Shown here piece by piece: positions 14,586-23,073 of a DNA stretch of 23,120 bases (position 1 is its first letter; every line of letters starts with the position of its first letter). The stretch is from a virus, in IMG/VR virus record IMGVR_UViG_3300030380_006186, positions 669-23,788 of that record. One strand, 5' to 3'. The notes below the pieces were generated by a model. The model worked only from the letters and a program-made list of their open reading frames with translations. It did not search any database and was not told the DNA's origin. Position numbers and translations under genes: made by a program.

Positions 14586-17500
14586 TATCCTGATCCTGCA
14601 CCATAAGGACTTAACATTCCTCCGGGTCTTTTTTGTTTGTGAAGTTCTTGCTGAACGGCTAAAGCTATGGCTTTTCCAACATTACCTTGATCTTCTGTGC
14701 TTGTTTGACTTTGTACAGTTCCATCTGAAGACATAGCAACATTGACTGTTACATTATTTTGTTGATTCTGTCCGCCGCGTCCTGTAAATTCTACAGGTAT
14801 TGATTTTGCTCCTTGTGCTAAAGGAATCACGGCTTCAGTGCCATGTAAAATTGCTCCATAGCCAGCATGTCTACCACGAGCTATACCGCCCTCTCTATAT
14901 CCTCTAGGTTCTGTAAATCCTCCATATCTTGTTATAACACTTCCACCCGACGCTAGTTGAGCATTTATTTGTCCCTGACTCATATTCTGTGCAACAGGAG
15001 CACTTGAGCCTGCGCTAGCTCCAGGAGAAAAAGCCCCCAGAAAAGCACTTGCAATTTGAAGAGCAAGCATTTTAGCGATCATCTGGTTAAGGGCAGCTAC
15101 TACGGATTTTCCAAGATCAAGAAAAGACTGTTTTAAAGTTCCAATTCCTCCTGTTAAATTAGTTATTGAGGACTCAATGCCACTTTGAAAGGCTCCTTGA
15201 ATATTATTCAATCCTGTAGCAACAATTTTTTGCTGCTGTTGAGCACGAATATGTTCCTCTAACAACGCTAGCTGTTGTTGGTTTAAATCTTTTCTTTCAA
15301 ACCCTTTTTTAAGAAGAAATTCTTCCATTTCTCTTTGAATAGGATCTAGCATAAGCAAAGTACTTAAAGATGCATTTTTTTCATTATCTAATCTTAAAGA
15401 ATCTATTGCAATATCTAACGATTTTTCTTGAGTTTTAACCAAAGCATTTGCTTCAGCAACTTGTATTCTTGCTAACTCTATTTTTCGCTCTGCTTGAGCA
15501 ATAGTCATATCATTAAGTTTTAACTCTGCTTTTCTTTTATCTTCAAGAGCATCCTCAAAAGCAAGTTGAGCCTCTGAGGATTTACTTCTTGCTTTATCCA
15601 ATTTATTCTGTCGTACATCTTCTTGAATATTACTAAAAGATCTTCCTATAGAACCTGCTCCTTGTGTTTGGAATTGAGTAAATGCATCTCTTCGTCTTTG
15701 TGTAATAATTTCAGTACTTTGTCGTTTAAATATATCTAACTTTTCTTTTTCAATTTCTAATTCTTGCCTTTTTGCATGATTAATGTCAAATTGAGCATTT
15801 GCATTATTCATAGCTAAAGTTACATTATCATCTGCAATTCTCTTCATTCTTTTTGCATTTTCTAATGCTACTGTATCTTTGCCATTAGCATCTCGTTTAG
15901 CTATATCTAGAATTGCCTGGGCACTTATTTGATTTTGAAGGGCTGTTTCTACTCCATTCATCGCTCTTAGATCAGCATCATGCGTTCTTTCTCTTCTTGT
16001 ATCAAAATCTTGAAGAAGCTTACTTGTTTTTGATATTTCTAAATTATTATCTAAAATATTTTGAGCATGCTCTAATTGTCTAGAAGCAGAGTTTTCAAGA
16101 TCTATTGTAATCAGTCTATTTCTTTCATTTGTATTTTTTATAGCTTCAAAAACTTTTTTCTCTTTTGACATTACATTAACAAGTTCTTTTCTTTCATTTT
16201 GGATATCTACTATTTGTTGAACATAGAATCGATTTGCTTCACCCCCCTCTACAGAGGCTTTTATATTTTCTTCTGCATACTGAGAAAGCTGATTATCAAT
16301 TTCATTTAATCTTCCTTGATTTCGAGAACTATTTTGACTAAAAGTCTCTTGCTGTTGTATGAAAGCAACTGAAGCAGCTTCGCTTAAATTTTTATAAAGA
16401 ACGATTAAGTTTTCTAAAGGAGCTTTTGGTATTCCTTTAACAACATTAGCTATCTCTTGATTTAAAGATTTTTGAGTTTCTCTCATTGATGAAAGTGCTG
16501 CAGTAGCTGAAACTGCATCAGAGCCCAAAGCTTTCATTGCTTCTGTTTGTTCTTCAGTTAAAGGAACGCCTTGTCTTATTGCATCTAACAAAGGCTGAAA
16601 ACGACTATCTAGTTTTACTAAACTTTCTGCACTTCCTTCTGCGGCCGCTTTACTCTGTCTAAATACTTTATTTCTACGATCTTCTGTTTTGGATAAAACA
16701 TCAATTTCTTTTATAAACTTTGGTATATTTGCTTCTTGAACAGCATTTCCTAATTGAGAAACAGATTCATTTAAATCAAGAACATTTTTATATCTATGTG
16801 CAGCAACTTTTTCTAAGTGTTCATTAAGATCTCCTAAACGTTCTGCCATTTCTCCTAATTCTTCGTTTAATTTTTTTACAGCATCACTAACTGGGAAGAA
16901 GGCATCTAACATAACTTTTGCAAGATCAAGAAATATAAAAGCAAGTCCAGCAAAAGAGGCAAATCTAAATGCTTTATCTATTAGTTTAGGAGCCATTGAT
17001 CCCGCTTTTGCAATACCTACAAAAGCCTGTTTCCATGCGAGTCTAGTTTTTGCGGCATAAACTTTTTGTTTTGCTGATAACATTTGCCATTTAGTAGCAA
17101 TCTGTTTTGTAGCTGTAGAGGATGCTTGAACTCTTAACTTATAAGACTGTTGTAAATCTTTTAATTCTTGTTGATTAAATCCTTTAAGCTTTCCTCTACG
17201 AATTCTTCCATACTTATCAAACTCTTTTTGGGCAGCATCTAACACTCGTTTTGCATTTCTTTGTGCTAGTTTACTATCACTAGTGCCCGATAAAAAATCA
17301 ACAGCTCCTCTTCCTCCTTTTTTACCAGTGCCTAATTTACCTATATTACCTGATTCTGCTAATTTACTTGCTTTTCTAAGTGATTTTTCCTGGGAAGCGA
17401 CTAAATTTTCTGATGCTTCTTTTGCTTTATTTACTTCTGCTGTTGCACCGGATAAACCTTTTCTGGCAAGACGAGAAGCTTTCTTAGCAGACTTGCCAAA

Positions 17501-18427
17501 TCCTTCAAAACTAGGAATAATTGATTTTACGATAGGAGCCGCAAAAATAGATAAAGCCCCAGTAAGGGCTAGTGTGTTTTGAGAAAGAAACGCTAAAATA
17601 GGATTTAATACACCAACAATTGCAGATTTTATCGTATTTGATAAATCATCAAAAGATTTCATAAATCTTTGAACAGCTAAAGCTTCTTCATCTATTACTT
17701 GACCTACTGAGCCAAATTTTCTTTCTGCTTCTTCAAGAGTAAAATTAGCAACTGCCTGACTTCTTTCAAATGCATTTAACTGCTCTACATCTTTTCCTAT
17801 ACTGGCAGCGTAGGCTTCTGTAGCAGGTTTTAGTCTAAGTATAATACCAAGTTCATCTAATAGTTCTGGTTCAGCTTTTGTAACACCACGAATTAAACGA
17901 TTAAATGAATCTGTTAAGTCTCTACCTAAAGCAAAAGAAGCATTTTTAGCAGCAGTAGCTAATCCCTCTAGTTGCTCGCCCGATAATCCTGCTGCTGTTC
18001 CTATTGCTGTTGCTTGTGCCGCTTCTTGAAATCTTAATTGTCCATCTGTTGCTTCTTGCAAACTTTTTGTAATTCTATTATATGCTATCCCAGTTACGGC
18101 CCCATACTCTTCTTGAGCAGATATGAGATTACGAACATTTGCTGCTTCTTGTAAAAATTGAAACGCAGCAGTTACAGCAAAAACTTGAGCAGCTAAAACT
18201 GCATAAGCAGGAACTATTCCATTAGTTATTGAAGAAGCAAGATTTGCAAAATTTTTACCGCCGCTATTCGCAGTTTCTATTAAACCTCTCTGACGTTTTG
18301 TGGCACGATCTGTTGACTTTCCAGATTTTTCTAAAGCATCGGACAATTGTTTTTGACTAAGTGCAACTTTTTTGGTTGTGCCTTTATCATCAACAACTAC
18401 TTCAACTTCAATTTTTTTCTTTGCCAT
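14585..18427 (-). CDS. Tape measure protein (1280 aa)
   Basis: ATG at 18425-18427, 2 bases after the stop of the T frame, with only a weak ribosome site, so it is probably coupled to T translation. Features: hydrophobic segments at about 68-95, 266-304 and 486-512; long charged, glutamine-rich coiled-coil-like helix from about 515 to 1090; another apolar stretch near 1120-1145; then the tape-measure C-terminal signature (GGSVITRYGG, YREGGIARG, YGAILHGTEAVIPLAQGAKS), typical of the end that precedes the tip. It fixes tail length while wrapped in G and GT, and is later ejected to help DNA entry. At roughly 0.15 nm per residue, 1280 residues imply a tail near 190 nm (inference). No lysozyme or peptidase motif was recognised within it. 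Confidence 0.95.
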   Translation of the reverse strand: MAKKKIEVEVVVDDKGTTKKVALSQKQLSDALEKSGKSTDRATKRQRGLIETANSGGKNFANLASSITNGIVPAYAVLAAQVFAVTAAFQFLQEAANVRNLISAQEEYGAVTGIAYNRITKSLQEATDGQLRFQEAAQATAIGTAAGLSGEQLEGLATAAKNASFALGRDLTDSFNRLIRGVTKAEPELLDELGIILRLKPATEAYAASIGKDVEQLNAFERSQAVANFTLEEAERKFGSVGQVIDEEALAVQRFMKSFDDLSNTIKSAIVGVLNPILAFLSQNTLALTGALSIFAAPIVKSIIPSFEGFGKSAKKASRLARKGLSGATAEVNKAKEASENLVASQEKSLRKASKLAESGNIGKLGTGKKGGRGAVDFLSGTSDSKLAQRNAKRVLDAAQKEFDKYGRIRRGKLKGFNQQELKDLQQSYKLRVQASSTATKQIATKWQMLSAKQKVYAAKTRLAWKQAFVGIAKAGSMAPKLIDKAFRFASFAGLAFIFLDLAKVMLDAFFPVSDAVKKLNEELGEMAERLGDLNEHLEKVAAHRYKNVLDLNESVSQLGNAVQEANIPKFIKEIDVLSKTEDRRNKVFRQSKAAAEGSAESLVKLDSRFQPLLDAIRQGVPLTEEQTEAMKALGSDAVSATAALSSMRETQKSLNQEIANVVKGIPKAPLENLIVLYKNLSEAASVAFIQQQETFSQNSSRNQGRLNEIDNQLSQYAEENIKASVEGGEANRFYVQQIVDIQNERKELVNVMSKEKKVFEAIKNTNERNRLITIDLENSASRQLEHAQNILDNNLEISKTSKLLQDFDTRRERTHDADLRAMNGVETALQNQISAQAILDIAKRDANGKDTVALENAKRMKRIADDNVTLAMNNANAQFDINHAKRQELEIEKEKLDIFKRQSTEIITQRRRDAFTQFQTQGAGSIGRSFSNIQEDVRQNKLDKARSKSSEAQLAFEDALEDKRKAELKLNDMTIAQAERKIELARIQVAEANALVKTQEKSLDIAIDSLRLDNEKNASLSTLLMLDPIQREMEEFLLKKGFERKDLNQQQLALLEEHIRAQQQQKIVATGLNNIQGAFQSGIESSITNLTGGIGTLKQSFLDLGKSVVAALNQMIAKMLALQIASAFLGAFSPGASAGSSAPVAQNMSQGQINAQLASGGSVITRYGGFTEPRGYREGGIARGRHAGYGAILHGTEAVIPLAQGAKSIPVEFTGRGGQNQQNNVTVNVAMSSDGTVQSQTSTEDQGNVGKAIALAVQQELHKQKRPGGMLSPYGAGSG

Positions 18428-18429
18428 AA

Positions 18430-18843
18430 TTATCTACTTATAGATGCCTTTGCCTTGGCCCTTCTTTCTTCTGCTTTTTGCTTTCTACTAGCTTCTTCTA
18501 TTCTTTCTTTTGCTAGTATATTATCATATAACTTTGCAAAAAATATTGTAGTTTTAATATCTTCAATATCATAAGTATCAAAAATAAAATTTGCAGCGGA
18601 CCAATCCTTTCCTAAATATGTTCCGGAGGCTCCGTCCCAACGATCTGATAAAAGATCATGCACAAAAAATGCCACTTGCACCTCAACAGGAAATGCTGAA
18701 GCATCTAGTGGCATTTTATTCGGATCTGGTTCTTGTCCTAATTGTTCACATAGTGCCAAGTATTTACTTACATCTACTTTATTATGGGACTCTTTTACAT
18801 ATCTTTCAAATAAACGAATTACTTCATTTACTTGACTTGTGTA
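18430..18843 (-). CDS. T: Tail assembly chaperone T-part, expressed as G-T fusion by -1 frameshift
   Basis: This frame has no good start codon: its stop-free stretch opens exactly at the slippery site 18843-18849 (TGA lies just upstream in the same frame) and its first in-frame ATG comes deep in the frame. The only early candidate, TTG at 18757-18759, lacks a ribosome site. Reading from TAC at 18841-18843 gives 137 residues (YTSQVNEVIRLFERYVKE start; basic helical end KQKAEERRAKAKASISR). Fused to G residues 1-136, this makes a protein of about 273 residues, very close to lambda GT (about 279). In lambda, GT is made at a few percent of G and binds both the tape measure and the tail tube protein. 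The stop lies 2 bases before the tape measure ATG. Confidence 0.88.
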   Translation of the reverse strand, partial: YTSQVNEVIRLFERYVKESHNKVDVSKYLALCEQLGQEPDPNKMPLDASAFPVEVQVAFFVHDLLSDRWDGASGTYLGKDWSAANFIFDTYDIEDIKTTIFFAKLYDNILAKERIEEASRKQKAEERRAKAKASISR

Positions 18844-19250
18844 AAATTTTCAAGATCTCCTAAAGTTTCAGTAACCCAAGTATCAAAGTTATTTGCATTT
18901 TTCATTAATAACTCGGCATTTTCTAAAGTATACGGCAATTCATCCTCGGGATCAAGACTTGATATATCTACCAAAAGAAGCTCTTCTAGGTAACGATATT
19001 TTAACCCTTTCCATCCTTTTATGATAGCTTTGCTATATTCTGCTAAAAATTTATCCTCATCTAAATCTTCCTCTGGCTGATGAGTTTTTTTATTCCACTT
19101 TGTACTTATACATCTTTTTCTGAGCTTTATGAGTTCTTCTCTTGCTAAGTAACATAAGTCTACAGAAAATCCTGTGTATCCAGGAAAATCTATTTCAACA
19201 GTCTTACTTGGTGTCATAAGACTGGCTAAAGAAACGGGCGTATCGGTCAT
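18828..19250 (-). CDS. G: Tail assembly chaperone G-like (140 aa)
   Basis: ATG at 19248-19250, preceded by AGAGGA at about 7 bases, and the first gene after the promoter at 19291-19319. At 140 residues it equals the length of lambda G. It shows the chaperone pattern: FPGYTGFSVDLCYLAREEL at about 23-41, KLRKRC, DEDKFLAEYSKAIIKGWKGL, then YTLENAELLMKNANNFDTWV and a final DLENFTQVK. The slippery heptamer overlaps codons 134-136 (GAA AAT TTT), four codons before the stop, so most ribosomes make G and some make G-T. Role (established for lambda): soluble chaperone that coats the tape measure during tube polymerisation and is absent from the virion. Placement between the major tail protein and the tape measure is the standard one. 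Confidence 0.92.
   Translation of the reverse strand: MTDTPVSLASLMTPSKTVEIDFPGYTGFSVDLCYLAREELIKLRKRCISTKWNKKTHQPEEDLDEDKFLAEYSKAIIKGWKGLKYRYLEELLLVDISSLDPEDELPYTLENAELLMKNANNFDTWVTETLGDLENFTQVK
18843..18849 (-). promoter_or_regulatory. Programmed -1 ribosomal frameshift site (A AAT TTT)
   Basis: On the minus strand the G reading frame runs GA A AAT TTT ACA, a canonical X XXY YYZ heptamer with X=A and Y=T. Slipping back one base re-pairs AAT as AAA and TTT as TTT, and translation continues at TAC ACA AGT into the T frame. In that -1 frame the codon before AAA is TGA, so the T frame opens precisely here, and the G frame stops five codons later. No strong downstream hairpin or upstream ribosome-like site was obvious by eye. 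Confidence 0.9.
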
Positions 19251-19290
19251 GTATAAATCCTCTGTATAAAGTGGTAATTCGATAGTGTAT

Positions 19291-19319
19291 ATTCTACTGC
19301 ACTATAGGAGAAATGTCAA
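19291..19319 (-). promoter_or_regulatory. Sigma-70-type promoter for the tail assembly unit
   Basis: On the minus strand: -35 TTGACA (19314-19319), a 17-base spacer, -10 TAGAAT (19291-19296). The expected start is near 19284, with a leader of about 34 bases to the G start. The region upstream of and including the -35 (AATATTTCTTGACA) matches the fibre promoter (AATAATTCTTGACT) at 12 of 14 bases. It sits just downstream of the terminator after the major tail protein, so the tail assembly genes restart transcription here. Confidence 0.87.
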
Positions 19320-19343
19320 GAAATATTTTTGGAAGGTAAAAGT

Positions 19344-19369
19344 AAAAAAGGGGCCGAAGCCCCTTTTTT
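19344..19369 (-). terminator. Rho-independent terminator after the major tail protein gene
   Basis: On the minus strand an 11-base stem (six A, GGGGC pairing with GCCCC, six U) closes on a UUCG tetraloop with the stabilising C-G closing pair. The six U at 19344-19349 serve as the release tract. It begins 12 bases after the stop of the major tail protein gene. The symmetric A/U arms could also act in the opposite direction, but no + strand gene needs it. Confidence 0.93.
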
Positions 19370-19381
19370 ATTGCGTATTTA

Positions 19382-20524
19382 TTATACGTCTGGAGTTACT
19401 CCTCGATACTTGAGGGTGGTTTCATTTGTACCACCAATTGTTGATGGCAATGCTTGGAAAGTAGTTTCCAACGCAATAACATCCTCAATATTATGAGAAG
19501 GAATCTCAAAGTGTGCTGTAGGCATCGTAAACTTCAAGAAAGGAGAGCTTGCTCCACCTATTGCAAATACTGTTTGAAATGAATTTACAGTTTTTGCTTT
19601 TGCAGCAGCGCTAGTCATATCTGAGAAAAAGTCTGTTGAAGTACCGACGTTACTACTAGAATCAAGTCCTAAATAACAACTAAAGTTACCACTTATAGAT
19701 CTAGGTCCTGTTACATGTCCTATAGGAGTATTTACTGATCCTATTGTTTCTGGAGTAAGGAAAGTTATATTGTTAGATATTGTTATATTTCCACCAATAA
19801 GTGTTAAGTTATATACACCACTTCCTGCTCCTGGAAAAGTTGAAGTATCTGCTGCAGTAATTGCAAGAGAAGTAAGCCTATTTCTAATGTAATTATTTGT
19901 AGCATTAATCGCTTCATAAACAGTCTTTGTAGGCTTAGAATCCGCTGTAAGAGTACTTCCAAACCCAGACCAGTTAATTGTAGCAATACCTTCAATGTCA
20001 AAATCAATACTTGCTTCATTTATGACAGCGCCAGCAATCTTATAAACGGTTGGGTTTGATCCTCCATCGTCTAATGAAAAGAATACATCTGCAGTTCCCA
20101 ACTGAGATTTATTTGATTGATCAAAATCAATATCAAGGTCTGCGCCTGCACCACTTCCATGAGTAGTTGTATTTGTAAACGCATTACTTGAATAGGTAGC
20201 TGGGCCTGCCATAAGTGCCCAAAGTACTTCTTCTACTGCGTGTTGCTTTGCGCTGCCGTCTGCTGCACCTGCTCCAGAGCCTGCGGATAAAAATGGACGT
20301 GCATAAGTTGCAAATGAAAATTCAACGGGTGCTAATGAATCATTAAAAACTTTTCGTCCACGCTTACTTACTCCGGTGGAGCTTTCTGCTTCACTAAGAG
20401 TTACCTCTGTCGAGTTATTTCCTTGTGAAAAACTGAATCCATCTAGTACAGGAATCTCCCATATTGCTGATCCAATCTTAACGTACATTTTAGTATCGCG
20501 ACTAAAATATAATGTATCTGCCAT
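19382..20524 (-). CDS. Major tail (tube) protein (380 aa)
   Basis: ATG at 20522-20524 with a strong AGGAG (20531-20535) 6 bases upstream, as expected for a highly made protein. The N-terminus (DTKMYVKIGSAIWEIPVLDG, then FSFSQGNNSTEVTLSEAE and SKRGRKVFNDSLAPVEFSF) matches a tail tube family common in marine siphophages. The middle is rich in S, T, G and beta-prone residues, and it ends with an ETTLKYRGVTPDV strand. No cysteine-based or catalytic motif stands out. It follows the tail terminator gene, precedes the G/GT chaperone pair and has its own strong terminator, all typical of the tube gene. The call rests on context plus recalled family pattern; at 380 residues it is longer than lambda V (246), so an extra surface domain is likely. 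Confidence 0.87.
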   Translation of the reverse strand: MADTLYFSRDTKMYVKIGSAIWEIPVLDGFSFSQGNNSTEVTLSEAESSTGVSKRGRKVFNDSLAPVEFSFATYARPFLSAGSGAGAADGSAKQHAVEEVLWALMAGPATYSSNAFTNTTTHGSGAGADLDIDFDQSNKSQLGTADVFFSLDDGGSNPTVYKIAGAVINEASIDFDIEGIATINWSGFGSTLTADSKPTKTVYEAINATNNYIRNRLTSLAITAADTSTFPGAGSGVYNLTLIGGNITISNNITFLTPETIGSVNTPIGHVTGPRSISGNFSCYLGLDSSSNVGTSTDFFSDMTSAAAKAKTVNSFQTVFAIGGASSPFLKFTMPTAHFEIPSHNIEDVIALETTFQALPSTIGGTNETTLKYRGVTPDV

Positions 20525-20585
20525 AGTTTTCTCCTATGAAACTTGAAAAGACTTGGACGTGAACTTTTGTTCGTGCCAGTATTTT

Positions 20586-21041
20586 CTAATAACGAACCTC
20601 TATATTCATCTCACCGACGGCTAAAGGTTCGAGTACACCTTCATCAGTATTTATACCAATAATTGTGATCTGTTGAGTATTAAAAGTATTATTCTGAGCA
20701 TCAGAATACTCTAGTCTTGAATTATCTTCTATTACTGTTTCTATGTCTTCCATTAATAAATTTAGCCCTTCAGTTGCATCTTCTTCATCTTGAACATAAC
20801 AACGAATTGTTACAGCTAAAAATCTATCTTTATATCCTCCGCCTTGATATTGGCGAGTTTCTGCTCCTGCATTTAGATGAACTGCGGGAAATTCTACAAC
20901 TTCATCCCAAAATTTAAGTCTTGGTTCCACATTGTTTTGTAAGTCTGTAAGAAAAGCACCAGAACCATCAATATCTTTTAACTTCTCTGCAAGAGCTTTT
21001 AAAATGTTTGCTCTTCTTGAAGTATATGTTCTTGTGCTCAC
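20586..21041 (-). CDS. Tail terminator / minor tail U-like protein (151 aa)
   Basis: Starts at GTG 21039-21041, sharing one base with the stop of the upstream gene (TAGTG), with AGGAG about 6 bases before the GTG. The sequence has an N-terminal helix (RANILKALAEKLKDI), a FPAVHLNAGAETRQYQGGGY segment, a FLAVTIRCYVQ strand, a LNLLMEDIETVIEDNSRL helix and a C-terminal TDEGVLEPLAVGEMNIEVRY. This helix-strand order with a final P...GE..IEV.Y strand is typical of phage tail terminator and U-like proteins, which cap the finished tube and join it to the head. The position directly before the major tail protein supports this. Specific lambda U homology cannot be confirmed by eye. Confidence 0.8.
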   Translation of the reverse strand: MSTRTYTSRRANILKALAEKLKDIDGSGAFLTDLQNNVEPRLKFWDEVVEFPAVHLNAGAETRQYQGGGYKDRFLAVTIRCYVQDEEDATEGLNLLMEDIETVIEDNSRLEYSDAQNNTFNTQQITIIGINTDEGVLEPLAVGEMNIEVRY

Positions 21042-22471
21042 TAAACTCTCCTAGTATATAATCTACCTGTAACCAACTGTGCTGCAATTTCTCTTATTGA
21101 TGCATCAATAAGAGTTCTAGGATCTCTATCTACGCTTGCAAATCTACTACCGCTTGAAGCTTCGAATACTCCATATGGCTGTCTTTGATAAGTATACCCT
21201 ATACTTGGAAATCCTTGAGGAGTTCTTGAAGCATCTACAGCTCTTACTGAAGAAGCAAAAGTACCGGTTCGATTTTCTAATCTAGGAGCTCCCATATTTT
21301 TTAAAACTGTTTGAGGTAGTTTTGAATTTATTAGAACCATTAAGTTTATAGGAGACTCTCTATTTTCTTCTTTTTGAGCGCCTGGTTTTATTCGTCCTGC
21401 TTTACTTTTATCTGTAAAGCCTCTACCTTTTGTAGCCTTCATTTTACCTGCTTCTATTGAAACTGGTTCTTTTTTTCTTGGCTTTGGTTTTTTCTGTTTA
21501 AAGTTCTTTTTACCTGGCATTTTTCCAAATCTATGTAAAACGCCTTCCTCTATATTTTCCAAGTAGTCTGAAGACATAGATGTAAACATTATACCATCTT
21601 TATCTTCGCCAATTAATTGAAGTATTGCTTTTTCTAAATCTTTATTTAAATCATCAAACATAGAGAGATCTTCCCCTCTATTATCGCCGGCTGATTCAAA
21701 TTTTATCTCTACAACTTCTTTACCACCATTTGTTTTTGCAACAGATTTCTTTCTTGCAATTAAAGCTACGCTTCCTTCAAGCTGCTTTAAAAAAGCTGTA
21801 AGAGCTGGAGTATTTGCTCTTGAACTTATATCAAGCAAAGTATCTTGAACCATAGCATTTCTTTGTCTTGCTACTGCCGATTCTCCAACGTGACCAAGAT
21901 CTAAAAAATTATTTTTCCCAAACTCAGCATCTACCATTTTTCCTGTAAATACCATTTGTTTAGTTTCTTTATCCCTTGTCATCTCCTTCATAAGACGACC
22001 TTCTGATTTTAATTCTCGATTAAGATCGTCTATAAAATCTCTTTGAGCATCTTGTTTAAATTTTTTAAATCTTGTAAATACATCTTCACTGCTAGTTTCA
22101 TCTGTACCTGTACTTGTTGCAAAAACAAAACTAAAAGTTCTAAATCCTTTTCCGCCTTTTATAGGAGAATCATCTGTTACTTGATATTTTTTCATCGTCT
22201 TTTTTGCAGCGCGAACTTCTGCTACAAATTTATCAAACATATCTGCAACTCCTTGATTCACTACTTTTTTCATGCCTTCAGGAATTTCTCTTACATTTTT
22301 ATATCCAGCAACATTTATTAAGGATCTATAAATCTGTTGCCGGAGTTCTGACTCTTTAAAATTTATATAATGTGCTTTTTTATTTGAAACTAATTTTCTA
22401 AACTCGGAACTGTCCTTTTTTAGTCTCTCTAAAAGTTGATTTAGCTCTTTTTTTAACTGTCTTTTTGACAT
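21041..22471 (-). CDS. Neck / tail completion structural protein (476 aa)
   Basis: The ATG shares one base with the stop of the connector gene (TAATG). Residues 1-345 are highly charged, lysine-rich and mostly helical, with no recognised domain. A basic linker lies near 327-375 (KKNFKQKKPKPRKKEP). The C-terminal 95 residues (LINSKLPQTVLKNMG, NRTGTFASSVRAVD, PYGVFEASSGSRFASVDRDP, then TLIDASIREIAAQLV) are a distinct conserved-looking domain. Its TGTFASS and late A...IA helix recall gp10-like tail completion proteins of the HK97 type, though much longer overall. Place between connector and tail terminator fits a neck or head-closure protein. The specific family is not certain; a fused N-terminal domain is possible. 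Confidence 0.7.
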   Translation of the reverse strand: MSKRQLKKELNQLLERLKKDSSEFRKLVSNKKAHYINFKESELRQQIYRSLINVAGYKNVREIPEGMKKVVNQGVADMFDKFVAEVRAAKKTMKKYQVTDDSPIKGGKGFRTFSFVFATSTGTDETSSEDVFTRFKKFKQDAQRDFIDDLNRELKSEGRLMKEMTRDKETKQMVFTGKMVDAEFGKNNFLDLGHVGESAVARQRNAMVQDTLLDISSRANTPALTAFLKQLEGSVALIARKKSVAKTNGGKEVVEIKFESAGDNRGEDLSMFDDLNKDLEKAILQLIGEDKDGIMFTSMSSDYLENIEEGVLHRFGKMPGKKNFKQKKPKPRKKEPVSIEAGKMKATKGRGFTDKSKAGRIKPGAQKEENRESPINLMVLINSKLPQTVLKNMGAPRLENRTGTFASSVRAVDASRTPQGFPSIGYTYQRQPYGVFEASSGSRFASVDRDPRTLIDASIREIAAQLVTGRLYTRRV

Positions 22472-23061
22472 TAGAAATTCTTGTACAAGTCCAAAACTCG
22501 CTTTATGTGATCTGGAAATGCCACATTATCTCTTTGTGTAGTAGAACTTTGATTTTGTATACTCGCACCCCCAAGTGTTCTACGTTCTTTATGCTCATCT
22601 TTTAAGTAGTATGTAACTAGATCAAAGACAGCAAGTTTTAAATCAGCTGGAGTTTCACTATATCCTGCGGTATATGTAACTTTTACCGCACCAACGCCAT
22701 GCTTCCAATTAAGACGAGTGCCAGACTCGTTAGTTCTAATAACACTATCGGTACGCTTATCAAGATAGAATTCATATGCGCCCGTAGTGAGAGTAGTATA
22801 AGATTGATCATATCCACTCCTTTCTTGTACACTCACTATAGCATTTACTGGGCTTTCAGTAAGTTGTACTGCAAAAGTATCCCAATAAATATCAAATTCT
22901 TCAACTTTATTATTTGAGAAAAAATCTATAAAACTGTTTCCACAGTAGGTTTTTACTAATTCACTTACGGAAGGTATGATACGAGAAATACGCAAGTCCT
23001 CTTTTGGACCTGTTATTCCTTCTGCATCTTTATAGTCTGATATTGTAACTAAGTCTGCCAT
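22471..23061 (-). CDS. Head-tail connector, gp6-like (196 aa)
   Basis: I choose ATG 23059-23061 (MADLVTISDYKD). The frame extends to a TTG at 23103, but that codon lies inside the terminator hairpin and a start there would add a non-family leader. The chosen ATG lacks a clear ribosome site, so the start is less sure than the gene. The N-terminal LVTISDYKDAEGI, followed by a long helix and YCGNSFIDFF at about 40-49, is the classic pattern of small connector proteins that bind under the portal (HK97 gp6 type). The middle is beta-rich, and the C-terminal half includes TYTAGYSETPADLKLAVFDLVTYY, also typical of this family. Its stop overlaps the next start (TAATG). Confidence 0.85.
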   Translation of the reverse strand: MADLVTISDYKDAEGITGPKEDLRISRIIPSVSELVKTYCGNSFIDFFSNNKVEEFDIYWDTFAVQLTESPVNAIVSVQERSGYDQSYTTLTTGAYEFYLDKRTDSVIRTNESGTRLNWKHGVGAVKVTYTAGYSETPADLKLAVFDLVTYYLKDEHKERRTLGGASIQNQSSTTQRDNVAFPDHIKRVLDLYKNF

Positions 23062-23073
23062 AAGTAAATTAGT

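Noticed and set aside
18430-18759. A free-standing 109-aa gene starting at TTG 18759.
   Set aside because: The TTG has no ribosome site, and the frame continues upstream without a stop to the slippery heptamer, so it is the C-terminal part of a frameshift fusion.
20525-20585. Possible promoter or hairpin (GAAC AAAA GTTC) before the major tail protein.
   Set aside because: The stem is 4 bases and no -35/-10 pair with proper spacing is visible; only the ribosome site is convincing.
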